Assembly: GCF_028736155.1 (NCBI RefSeq)
Contig: NZ_CP117879.1
Span: 4,960,001 to 5,024,000 of the forward strand
Reading direction: 5' to 3'
Origin: Flavobacterium sp. KACC 22763
GTDB taxonomy: Bacteria > Bacteroidota > Bacteroidia > Flavobacteriales > Flavobacteriaceae
Length of the DNA stretch: 64,000 nt
The notes under the pieces are model-generated. The model made no database searches. It saw only the letters and a list, made by a program, of their open reading frames with translations, and had not been told where the DNA came from. Positions 41,716 through 49,319 of this stretch are shown in pieces. The translations under genes were made by a program, and so were the position numbers. How positions within the stretch are numbered: the first letter of the stretch is position 1; each line of letters opens with the position of its first letter.

Positions 41716-42483
41716 TTATTCTTCAGTTTCAGTTGCAGGAGCTTCAGCTTCAACAGCAGGAGCTTCTTCAGCAGCTTCAACTTCTTTCTCAGCACCTCTG
41801 TCAGAAAGACCTTCGATTACTGCAGTAGTTACTAAAGATAAAATTTTGTCAATTGATTTAGAAGCGTCATCATTTGCAGGAATCACGTAATCAACCTCTC
41901 TTGGGTCAGAATTCGTATCAACCATTGCGAAAACTGGAATGTTTAATTTTTGAGCTTCTTTTATTGCGATGTGTTCAGCTTTGATATCTACTACGAACAA
42001 TGCTGCAGGTAGTCTAGACATATCAGCAATTGAACCTAAGTTTTTCTCTAATTTAGCACGTAGACGATCAACTTGTAAACGCTCTTTTTTAGATAAAGTG
42101 TTGAAAGTACCGTCTTTCTTCATTTTATCAATAGAAGACATTTTTTTAACTGCCTTTCTGATAGTTACGAAGTTAGTCAACATTCCACCTGGCCATCTTT
42201 CAGTGATGTAAGGCATGTTTGCAGCTTTTGCTTTATCAGCAACGATGTCTTTTGCTTGTTTTTTGGTAGCTACGAATAAGATTTTTCTACCTGATGCAGC
42301 GATTTTTTTCAAAGCTTCGTTAGCTTCTTCAATTTTAGCTGCAGTTTTATATAGATTGATAATGTGAATACCATTACGCTCCATATAAATGTAAGGAGCC
42401 ATATTTGGATCCCATTTTCTAGTCATGTGTCCGAAGTGAACACCTGCTTCTAGTAATTCTTTTACTTCTATTTTGTTTGCCAT
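41716..42483 (-). CDS. rpsB: 30S ribosomal protein S2
   Basis: 255 aa with the classic start (ELLEAGVHFGHMTRKWDPNM), FVATKKQAKDIV, ITERWPGGMLTNF, and PVFAMVDTNSDPREVDYVIPANDDA. The tail is an acidic Glu/Ala-rich extension (EVEAAEEAPAVEAEAPATE), common in this phylum. ATG at 42483. It lies between rpsI and tsf on the same strand, with a 176-bp leader holding three potential hairpins that may carry S2 autoregulation. Confidence 0.98.
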   Translation of the reverse strand: MANKIEVKELLEAGVHFGHMTRKWDPNMAPYIYMERNGIHIINLYKTAAKIEEANEALKKIAASGRKILFVATKKQAKDIVADKAKAANMPYITERWPGGMLTNFVTIRKAVKKMSSIDKMKKDGTFNTLSKKERLQVDRLRAKLEKNLGSIADMSRLPAALFVVDIKAEHIAIKEAQKLNIPVFAMVDTNSDPREVDYVIPANDDASKSIDKILSLVTTAVIEGLSDRGAEKEVEAAEEAPAVEAEAPATETEE

Positions 42484-42514
42484 TTTTGTACTAGTTTACG
42501 TTCTGTTGATTAGC

Positions 42515-42655
42515 AATGTATAAATGGCGATTTCTCTGGCTTTATACATTTAGATGCTAAACTATATCCTACCTCGATAGGAGAGCAACAATAACTGTGT
42601 TTTTTAATTTCAATAAATAATTGATAATGTCTTGTCCCATCTGAACAAGACAGGT
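42515..42655 (-). promoter_or_regulatory. Structured rpsB leader (three hairpins)
   Basis: On the minus strand: TGTCTTGTTC/GGACAAGACA (about 42630-42655, one G-U), TCCTA-N6-TAGGA (42567-42582), and AATGTATAA/TTATACATT (42542-42550 with 42515-42523, 18-nt loop). None ends in a T-run, so they are more likely a structured leader than terminators. Confidence 0.5.
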
Positions 42656-42659
42656 AATA

Positions 42660-43046
42660 TTAACGTTTAGAGAATTGGAATCTCTTACGAGCTTTCTTCT
42701 GACCGAATTTCTTACGTTCAACCATTCTTGGGTCTCTTGTTAATAAACCTTCTGGTTTAAGGATAGCTCTGTTTTCAGCGTTAACTTCACACATTACGCG
42801 TGCTAATGCCATTCTTACAGCTTCTGCTTGACCAGTTGTACCACCTCCGTAAACGTTTACTTTTACGTCAAAGTTACTAGCGTTTTCTGTCATAGAAAGC
42901 GGTTGTAAAACTTTGTATTGTAAAGTTGCAGTTGGAAAGTAAGTTGCGAATTCTTTTTTGTTTACAGTGATGTTTCCAGTTCCTTCAGAAACGTATACAC
43001 GTGCAACAGCGGTTTTTCTTCTACCGATTTTGTGAATAACTCCCAT
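42660..43046 (-). CDS. rpsI: 30S ribosomal protein S9
   Basis: 128 aa with the family start (IHKIGRRKTAVARVYV), YGGGTTGQAEAVRMALAR, and the basic C-terminal tail KKFGQKKARKRFQFSKR, whose end contacts P-site tRNA. Its ATG overlaps the rplM stop by one base (TAATG), so the L13-S9 pair is translationally coupled. Confidence 0.98.
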   Translation of the reverse strand: MGVIHKIGRRKTAVARVYVSEGTGNITVNKKEFATYFPTATLQYKVLQPLSMTENASNFDVKVNVYGGGTTGQAEAVRMALARVMCEVNAENRAILKPEGLLTRDPRMVERKKFGQKKARKRFQFSKR

Positions 43047-43501
43047 TACTTAAGATCATTTAGGTTAACAGTTCTAGGTTTTTGAGCTCCGTGTTTGTGC
43101 TCAGCTCCTACAACAACATTTAGATTTCTAAAAAGTTCAGCACCTAATTTGTTTTTAGGTAACATACCTTTTACAGCTTTTTCTACTAATGCAGCTGGAT
43201 TTTTAGCTTGCAATACTTTAGCAGTTAAAGTTCTTTGTCCTCCTGGGTAACCTGTATGACGCATGTAAATTTTGTCATTCATTTTTGTACCTGTAAGGTT
43301 AATTTTTTCTGAGTTGATAACAATTACGTTATCTCCACAGTCAACGTGCGGTGTGTAACTTGGCTTGTACTTACCTCTTAAAATCATTGCAACTTTAGAA
43401 GCAAGACGTCCTAAGTTATGACCTTCAGCGTCAACAACAATCCACTCTTTAGTTACAGTGGCTTTACTTGCTGAAACTGTTTTGTAGCTTAATGCGTCCA
43501 T
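43046..43501 (-). CDS. rplM: 50S ribosomal protein L13
   Basis: 151 aa: WIVVDAEGHNLGRLASKVA, GKYKPSYTPHVDCGDNVIVIN, YMRHTGYPGGQR, and AVKGMLPKNKLG are all typical. ATG at 43501. A full consensus promoter lies 44 bp upstream and rpsI follows directly. This is the usual rplM-rpsI operon head. Confidence 0.98.
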   Translation of the reverse strand: MDALSYKTVSASKATVTKEWIVVDAEGHNLGRLASKVAMILRGKYKPSYTPHVDCGDNVIVINSEKINLTGTKMNDKIYMRHTGYPGGQRTLTAKVLQAKNPAALVEKAVKGMLPKNKLGAELFRNLNVVVGAEHKHGAQKPRTVNLNDLK

Positions 43502-43524
43502 AATATTATTTTAATTAAACATTC

Positions 43525-43575
43525 CATCCCCAATAAAGGGGATGCAAAAGTACAATTAATTATTTTAAAACCAAA
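43525..43575 (-). promoter_or_regulatory. rplM-rpsI promoter with a palindrome at the start site
   Basis: On the minus strand TTTG (43575-43572), 19 bp, TACTTTTG (43552-43545): an exact Bacteroidota promoter. CATCCCC-N6-GGGGATG (43544-43525) follows at once, so the predicted start site falls inside the 5' arm. It may therefore act more as a DNA operator than as an RNA hairpin. Confidence 0.75.
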
Positions 43576-43643
43576 TACCTGAAAGAATATTTTATCTGCT
43601 GAAAATCAGGACTTCAGTTTTTTAATTTTTTAGTGAATAAAAA

Positions 43644-43673
43644 AACCGTCTTCACAATAAAGTAAAGACGGTT
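43644..43673 (-). terminator. Terminator after the ferritin-like pair
   Basis: AACCGTCTT / AAGACGGTT, 9-bp stem, 12-nt loop, with a T-run on the minus strand. It lies 23 bp beyond the stop at 43696. Confidence 0.85.
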
Positions 43674-43695
43674 AAATATTTAGAAATAAAATTGA

Positions 43696-44508
43696 TTATA
43701 CAATAAATATATTGGCAATATCAACCACTTGTTGTGTTGTAAGTGGCTCATCATAAGCTTCTGAGCCTGCTGCGGCACCAAATGCGGTTGCGGTATTAAA
43801 CCCCGCTTGCATAGTTACGCCTTCGCCATCATAAACTGCTTGTGTTGCTGCTGGCATGCCAGCGCCTCTTTCGGCATTAGAAATCCATCCTTTTAAGCCT
43901 CTTAGTCTTCTAACTTCAGAAGCATGACGAGCTTCGACGGAATGAATTTGTAATGCTGCCGTCAATAAATCTGGCGTTGTTATCAAATTTGCAGCTTGTC
44001 CTTTGTATGCTCTAACTCCTGTGTCCTCAAAGGCTTGTGCCAAAGCTAAGAATGTTGGGTAATCATGAAATGGATCAAATGCTCCACCTACAGTAAAATC
44101 AAAAGTTGGTTTAGGAACAAAGTTAGGACTCATCGTTCCGCCCAATCCAGCAATTAAAAATTTGACATGATCAGATTCATGATCTGCAATCTGTTGAAAG
44201 ACTTTTAAATCGCGTCCGCCATTTTCAGAAGCTGGAATAACCCCTGAATCTAATGCCATCGCATAAAATTCGTTTTCAAGATATTCTAAAGTCAATGCAA
44301 ATTGCAAAGCTCCAATTGGAGTTGCGGGAGTTGCTGTTATGTCTTTAGCAAAAGCTTTATTAGTAAGAGCAGATAATCCGAAAGGGATAGATGCCAATGC
44401 TAAATTTTTTCCAATATTTCCAAAATGCGAAAAACTGTCTCTGCGGGAACCAGTACTGTTCATTAAACTGTCATCAGTAAAGGATTCTATAAATTTTAAA
44501 ATGTTCAT
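43696..44508 (-). CDS. Ferritin-like domain protein, exported type (1 of 2)
   Basis: 270 aa. An N-terminal region with two arginines and a hydrophobic stretch (SRRDSFSHFGNIGKNLALASIPFGLSAL) resembles a weak Tat-type signal. A four-helix ferritin-like bundle follows with Glu/His positions suitable for a di-metal site (LEYLENEFYAMAL, DHESDHVKFL, EDTGVRAYKG, SVEARHASEVRRL). Such proteins are related to desiccation-associated ferritin-like proteins; catalytic activity is not known. The gene starts 26 bp after a paralogue, so the two are co-transcribed and end at a shared terminator. Confidence 0.85.
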   Translation of the reverse strand: MNILKFIESFTDDSLMNSTGSRRDSFSHFGNIGKNLALASIPFGLSALTNKAFAKDITATPATPIGALQFALTLEYLENEFYAMALDSGVIPASENGGRDLKVFQQIADHESDHVKFLIAGLGGTMSPNFVPKPTFDFTVGGAFDPFHDYPTFLALAQAFEDTGVRAYKGQAANLITTPDLLTAALQIHSVEARHASEVRRLRGLKGWISNAERGAGMPAATQAVYDGEGVTMQAGFNTATAFGAAAGSEAYDEPLTTQQVVDIANIFIV

Positions 44509-44534
44509 AATTTCTAAGTTTTAGCTGGTTAAGA

Positions 44535-45281
44535 TTAAGGCAAGTATTTAGCTGTGAATTTTGTGGTGATAAAACCAGCAGCAATCGGCAGGATTTTAGA
44601 TGGATCTTTTGCATCGTCTAATCCTGTTGACATATTTACTATATCGTCTCCAGCAAAATCTTTAGAATTTGGGTTGATCAAGCTTCTTATCGCTGATGCG
44701 TGTCTGGCTTCAACTGAAACAATTTTTCCTGCTAATAGTAAATAATCTGCAGTTTTAATCAATTTTCCAGCTCCGTTATAAGCGGCAACACCTGTGTCTT
44801 CAAGTGCTTTTGCGGTTGCTAAAACTTCGGTGCGGCTGTTGAAATTTAAAGAGCCGTAATTGAATGCTAAAGATGGCAGTAATTGAGAGCTAGGATCTGG
44901 AAGTGCTCCAGTCAAAGCTGCTTTAAAAAAATCTCTGTGAACTACTTCGTGATGATATAAGTCGGTCAAAACTTGACGTTCTGTATCATTAAATATAGTA
45001 TTGAAGTTTGTAGAATTTACCACCTTAGTATAAAAGTCTGCTTCTAACTGTTCTAGAGCATAAGCGTAAGTGAGAACACCAAAGTCGCCTGAGCCTAGGT
45101 CAAAAACGCCATTTCTGACTCCAGGCAAGGATGTGTCCTCCATATTGTTGTTATCGTCATTATCGCTGCAGCCAGCAAGAACCAAACCTGTGGTAACTAA
45201 TGTTAATCCACTGAGCTTAAGAAAGCTCCTTCTGCTATTCAGTGAAGGGTCAACTTCATGAATTTTAACTTCGTTTTTCAT
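44535..45281 (-). CDS. Ferritin-like Tat lipoprotein (2 of 2)
   Basis: 248 aa from ATG 45281 (12 more residues are possible from 45317). The signal carries both a Tat motif (SRRSFLKLSG) and a lipobox (LVLAGC), so a folded, lipid-anchored protein is expected. The ferritin-like bundle shows matching metal-ligand candidates (LEQLEADFYTKV, HHEVVHRDFF, EDTGVAAYNG, SVEARHASAIRSL). It is homologous to the downstream gene. Tat export would fit cofactor loading in the cytoplasm. Role unknown; metal or redox stress is a guess. Confidence 0.88.
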   Translation of the reverse strand: MKNEVKIHEVDPSLNSRRSFLKLSGLTLVTTGLVLAGCSDNDDNNNMEDTSLPGVRNGVFDLGSGDFGVLTYAYALEQLEADFYTKVVNSTNFNTIFNDTERQVLTDLYHHEVVHRDFFKAALTGALPDPSSQLLPSLAFNYGSLNFNSRTEVLATAKALEDTGVAAYNGAGKLIKTADYLLLAGKIVSVEARHASAIRSLINPNSKDFAGDDIVNMSTGLDDAKDPSKILPIAAGFITTKFTAKYLP

Positions 45282-45431
45282 AATCAAGTTTTTTATTAGG
45301 TTAACAACATTGGCCATAGTTGTTTGGTATTTAATTATTAACGAAATTTTAGGAGATGCGGTTTCAGAAAAATCTTCTTTTATGGATTTTTTTCGAATAG
45401 GCAGTATAATTTCAAAGACAAATGGTTGTTT

Positions 45432-45464
45432 TTTGTTTTATTTTCGGTAATTCTACTATATTTG
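45432..45464 (+). promoter_or_regulatory. Promoter of the LacI-type regulator
   Basis: TTTG at 45432-45435, 21 bp, TATATTTG at 45457-45464; the ATG follows 24 bp later. Confidence 0.7.
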
Positions 45465-45488
45465 TATTAATTACATAAACTTTTATAG

Positions 45489-46514
45489 ATGAAAGCTAAA
45501 GCAACTCTAAAACAAATTGCGAAAGAACTAGGAGTTTCTGTGTCAACAGTGTCTAAAGCGTTGAATGACAGTCCGGAAATTAGTGAGCAAACGAAGGTTA
45601 AGATTAAGGAGTATGCCAAACTCAAAAATTATAAGCCGAATGTTATTGGTCTAAATTTAAAAAATCGTAAAACCAAAACGATAGGGGTAATTATTCCTAA
45701 TATTCTAAATTCTTTCTTCGCGAAAGTTTTTAGCGGTATTGAGAAAGTTGCCGATAAGAAAGGGTATAATGTAATTACTTGTATTTCTAACGAATCTTTA
45801 GAGAAAGAAATTCATACACTTGAAATGTTGAGTAATGGAACCATTGACGGATTTATCCTTTCGGTTTCAGAAGAAGCTCAAAAACTTCAAGATTACAATC
45901 ATTTTTCTGAAATAATTAACGACGGAACACCAATCGTAATGTTTGATCGTATTGCTGATGAAGTAGATTGCGACAAAGTTGTTGTAGATGATTTCGATTC
46001 AGCATTAAATTCAACACAGCATTTAATCAATCTTGGATGTAAAAATATCGCTTTAATATCTTCTGTAGATAACTTGAGTGTTGGAAAATTAAGAGCTGAC
46101 GGATATTTGAAAGCTTTAGCGGACAATAATATTCCGGTAAATGAAAAAATTATTCTTCGTACCGATTCTGAAGAAGATATGAAAGCTAAAATTGATGCGA
46201 TTTTTGACAATAAAATTGATGGAATTTTTGCTTTAGATGAAAATGATTCGGTTGCGGCTCTACGAGTAAGTTTGAAAAAAGGATACAGAGTTCCAGAAGA
46301 TATTTCTATTATTGGTTTTGCAGATGGTATTTTAGCTTCAAGACGTTTATCGCCAAGTTTGACAACAGTAAGTCAGCATGGTGTTGAAATTGGAGAAGTG
46401 GCTGCCAAAAGATTAATTGAAAGATTGGAAGAACCTGAAGGGACAGTTTCTGAATATGAAACGATCGTCATTAAGACAAAATTGAAAGAAAGAGAATCAA
46501 CTCGAAAAAAATAA
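45489..46514 (+). CDS. LacI family transcriptional regulator
   Basis: 341 aa. N-terminal helix-turn-helix and hinge: TLKQIAKELGVSVSTVSKALNDSPEISEQT with the hinge YKPNVIGLNLKNRKT. The periplasmic-binding-protein-like effector domain follows (IGVIIPNILNSFFAKVFSGIEKVA, VVVDDFDSALNSTQHL, DISIIGFADGILASRRLSPSLTTV). Sugars or nucleosides are the usual ligands. No sugar-use genes are adjacent, so the regulon is probably elsewhere. It is transcribed alone from a consensus promoter to a bidirectional terminator. Confidence 0.93.
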   Translation: MKAKATLKQIAKELGVSVSTVSKALNDSPEISEQTKVKIKEYAKLKNYKPNVIGLNLKNRKTKTIGVIIPNILNSFFAKVFSGIEKVADKKGYNVITCISNESLEKEIHTLEMLSNGTIDGFILSVSEEAQKLQDYNHFSEIINDGTPIVMFDRIADEVDCDKVVVDDFDSALNSTQHLINLGCKNIALISSVDNLSVGKLRADGYLKALADNNIPVNEKIILRTDSEEDMKAKIDAIFDNKIDGIFALDENDSVAALRVSLKKGYRVPEDISIIGFADGILASRRLSPSLTTVSQHGVEIGEVAAKRLIERLEEPEGTVSEYETIVIKTKLKERESTRKK

Positions 46515-46518
46515 AACT

Positions 46519-46547
46519 AAAAATCCCTTCATATTGAAGGGATTTTT
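46519..46547. terminator. Bidirectional terminator between convergent genes
   Basis: AAAAATCCCTTCA / TGAAGGGATTTTT, 13-bp stem with a 3-nt loop. It abuts the stop codon of the minus-strand gene. Confidence 0.9.
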
Positions 46548-47666
46548 TTATTTAAACTCATAAGGAAATTTAGGGTTCTTATACTTTTTCAATTTCTCAA
46601 AAGGAACTAAAAAAGGTTCTTCGCAAGATCTTGCGGCTCTATAAAAGATTGGAGTAAATTCAATTCCTTTTTCTGTATAATTCCAAGATGGAAAATCCCA
46701 ATATTCTTCATTGGTGTAATCGCAATAATCATCTTCATTTTTTGGTTTTTCAAAATGTTCCTGAGAATTAATTACAGCAAGTAATTTAGGAGAAAAAAAG
46801 TCATTTCTATATTTTGAAAAAGCATCAAAATTATTTTCACTGTCACCCGTCACGCTTTTGTCAAAAGCTAGAATGTCATCAATTCCATATTGTTTTCCAT
46901 TATTTAAATCAATTAGATATCCACTGCTTCCAAAATCTGGATGAGCACCTCCGCAATCCCAAAACATCGAAACTTGAAAACCTAATAAGTCATTGTTCAG
47001 AAAATTAATTGTTGTATTTCCTTCAATGCCTTTCCCTTGGCTATATTCAAAACTAGACGCACAATTAAGCTGAGCTAATGTGTTTTCAATATGTATTTTT
47101 TCTAAAATTGGATTAATCAAAGTTTTATTTTTCTCTGAGAAATTATTTCCCAATCTAAAGAAATCTGAATCGCAATGTTTTTCAGAATACCATACAAACT
47201 CTTTGTTGTTATAAATCGTGGTTTTCTGCTTTTTGAATTCCAGAAATTTATATTTTACTAGATTGAGACGTTCATCATCAAATCTGATTTTGAGATTCGA
47301 TTTATAGTTATCAAAATTTACAGGTTCAAGATGAACGGCTAACTGCTTGTCTTTGGCATCATACCAAAAGCCATCAAAATTATTGCCCGATTTTTTGAGG
47401 TAGAATTTTTCAGTAATATTATCACCAGGTTTAAAATAGAAAGTGAAATTATTGCTGTCTTTAAGTTTTCCTTCGAGCTTAATATCTTTTAGGGAATTTT
47501 TATAGAAATACACAGCATTTAAATTGGCTTCATTGTCCGATTTATAAACTTGAACAGTCATAAAAATAGTGCTTTTGCCTAAAGTTCCTTCGAGATAATA
47601 AATTTTGTTTTGAGAAAACGCGATAGTTGAATAAAATAGAAATAGGAAGAAAAAAAATTTTTTCAT
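46548..47666 (-). CDS. Secreted protein with a DUF3298-like C-terminal half
   Basis: 372 aa with a signal peptide (MKKFFFFLFLFYSTIAFSQ). The first ~130 residues are beta-rich with repeated short strands (YLEGTLGKSTIFMTVQVY, FYFKPGDNITEKFYLKK). The second half has MFWDCGGAHPDFGSSGYLIDLNNGKQYGIDDIL: the GGAHP and following strand match the DUF3298/RsiV-like fold, which binds lysozyme in some Firmicutes. That link is weak and should not be read as function. Six cysteines may form disulphides. Single-gene unit. Confidence 0.7.
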   Translation of the reverse strand: MKKFFFFLFLFYSTIAFSQNKIYYLEGTLGKSTIFMTVQVYKSDNEANLNAVYFYKNSLKDIKLEGKLKDSNNFTFYFKPGDNITEKFYLKKSGNNFDGFWYDAKDKQLAVHLEPVNFDNYKSNLKIRFDDERLNLVKYKFLEFKKQKTTIYNNKEFVWYSEKHCDSDFFRLGNNFSEKNKTLINPILEKIHIENTLAQLNCASSFEYSQGKGIEGNTTINFLNNDLLGFQVSMFWDCGGAHPDFGSSGYLIDLNNGKQYGIDDILAFDKSVTGDSENNFDAFSKYRNDFFSPKLLAVINSQEHFEKPKNEDDYCDYTNEEYWDFPSWNYTEKGIEFTPIFYRAARSCEEPFLVPFEKLKKYKNPKFPYEFK

Positions 47667-47764
47667 TACTGTTCTTTTAAGTTTTAAAAATCTTTAAACG
47701 AAGTAGTAAATGTAAGAAAAAGTGAAATTCGTAAAGCTTGAAAACATTTTATTTTAATGAAGTG

Positions 47765-47792
47765 AAAAATCCATTCTTTTGAATGGATTTTT
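47765..47792. terminator. Orphan terminator in a divergent gap
   Basis: AAAAATCCATTC / GAATGGATTTTT, perfect 12-bp stem with a TTTT loop. It lies upstream of both flanking genes, so neither needs it. It may be the relic of a displaced gene, or insulation for the KAP gene promoter. Confidence 0.75.
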
Positions 47793-47805
47793 TATGTTAA
47801 AAAGC

Positions 47806-47813
47806 TACATTTG
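47806..47813 (+). promoter_or_regulatory. -7 box of the KAP NTPase gene
   Basis: TACATTTG, an exact TAnnTTTG match. Transcription would start about 10 nt before the ATG at 47829, which argues against the TTG start at 47811. A -33 TTTG at standard distance is not seen. Confidence 0.6.
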
Positions 47814-47828
47814 AAAAAAAGCTTTTTT

Positions 47829-49307
47829 ATGACAACCCCCAAATTATTATCAAATCTGCCAATTGAAGATTTAACTTCTCAAACTGATTATTTAGGAATA
47901 ATTGATAAAGGAGATTTAATAAAAACATTTTTAAAAGGAAATAAAGATCAGTTTGATGAGATTAAGATGTTTTCTCTTTATGGTGAATGGGGAAGTGGAA
48001 AAAGCAGTTTAATGAAATATCTTGAAAAAGAATTAAAAGGAGATTTTAATACTTTTTTCTTTGAAGCTTGGGAGTTTGAGAAAGATGAAAACTTAGCAAT
48101 GTCTTTGCTTGAGTTTATTACATATAAAAGAAAAGATACCACTGAAGAGTTTTTTGATGACATTCTTAAATATGGAGGAAGGATTTTAAGAGGTTTAGGG
48201 AAATCTATAAAATTAAATATACCACTCTTTACAAATGGGCCAGCTATAGAATTAGATCCATCAGCATTCGTTGAAGAAGTTTCTAAAAGCGAAGAGCTAA
48301 CATTTTATAAAGCATTAGGGAATTTTAAAACAGAATTTATTCGTTTAGAAGACAATATTACAAAAGGCGATAATCCAAAATATAATATAGTTTTTATCGA
48401 TGATTTAGACAGATGTGAACCAGAACAAGTTTTAAACTTGCTTTCAGCTATAAAATTATTTTTTACTTATGGATGCAAAACAATTTTCTTTTGTGGCGTT
48501 GATAAAAAAGCTGTTGGGCAAGCTGTTAAAACAAAATATGGTGAGATTGTAATTGCACATGAATACTTGGAAAAGATATTTGATATTTCTTTTTCCATGC
48601 CTGAGCATGATGACTTAGAAAAATTAATTAATCATTATTTTGATGATACTTATTATGACATAGGTGATGGCAAAATAGCAATTAATCATAGAATAAATAT
48701 TTTTTTTAAGTATTTGGAATTTACAAATCCTAGAAGGATTAAAAAAGTTTTAAACAAATACCAAATACTTAGAAATATAAAGTTTTTACAGTTACCTGAA
48801 AAATATTATCCTTTTCCTAATATAGATGAGAAGAATGCTGAAGAGAGGAATTATTTTGAGACTATTTTGGTGTTGTATTTAATAATTCTACATGAGTTTT
48901 ATCCAAAATATTTTGATGATTTCCTAGATTTTGATTTAAAAAGGAAAAATTATTTGCAAGGATTTAAAAATTCAGATCAAATAAAAGACATTAATTCTGC
49001 CATAGGTAATTTAAACAAATGGATTACCATTAATCAATCAAAAAAAACATTAGGAAATATTAATTTAGAGAATAATGATCTTATTGCGGCCTATTTAATA
49101 TGTCTTGCTCCGTCAGATGTAAATCAGTTGTCAGCTGCATCTATTTGGGAGAATTCTAAGATTAATCAAATGTTAGTAAAAGGAAATAAAATTGAATATT
49201 TATTCTTTAAGTTTATAATTGAAAGTAATGTAATGAATTATACTAAAAAGAATACATCTGATTCATCTTTAAGTTCTATAAAAAAAATAGTAAAAAGCGC
49301 ATTGTAA
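47829..49307 (+). CDS. KAP family P-loop NTPase
   Basis: 492 aa. Walker A GEWGSGKSS (residues 52-60) and Walker B NIVFIDDLDRCEP (~185-197), followed by VLNLLSAIKLFF and the sensor-like FTNPRRIKKVLNKY, place it in the KAP group. The transmembrane helices often inserted between the two Walker motifs are not seen, so it may be soluble. KAP NTPases are patchily distributed and some take part in phage exclusion (PifA). The gene is very A+T-rich, alone, and wedged against polA with a 1-bp gap, consistent with an acquired gene. Function is unknown. Confidence 0.85.
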   Translation: MTTPKLLSNLPIEDLTSQTDYLGIIDKGDLIKTFLKGNKDQFDEIKMFSLYGEWGSGKSSLMKYLEKELKGDFNTFFFEAWEFEKDENLAMSLLEFITYKRKDTTEEFFDDILKYGGRILRGLGKSIKLNIPLFTNGPAIELDPSAFVEEVSKSEELTFYKALGNFKTEFIRLEDNITKGDNPKYNIVFIDDLDRCEPEQVLNLLSAIKLFFTYGCKTIFFCGVDKKAVGQAVKTKYGEIVIAHEYLEKIFDISFSMPEHDDLEKLINHYFDDTYYDIGDGKIAINHRINIFFKYLEFTNPRRIKKVLNKYQILRNIKFLQLPEKYYPFPNIDEKNAEERNYFETILVLYLIILHEFYPKYFDDFLDFDLKRKNYLQGFKNSDQIKDINSAIGNLNKWITINQSKKTLGNINLENNDLIAAYLICLAPSDVNQLSAASIWENSKINQMLVKGNKIEYLFFKFIIESNVMNYTKKNTSDSSLSSIKKIVKSAL

Positions 49308-49319
49308 ATCAATGCGCTT
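49295..49319. terminator. Terminator formed by the two overlapping gene ends (KAP / polA)
   Basis: AAGCGCATTG (49295-49304) and CAATGCGCTT (49310-49319) form a 10-bp stem whose loop holds both stop codons. Each arm is coding sequence for one of the two convergent genes. Confidence 0.6.

Noticed and set aside
47829..49307. Complete phage-defence island around the KAP NTPase
   Set aside because: No second defence gene, integrase, att-like repeat or toxin-antitoxin pair is next to it; only the single gene can be supported.
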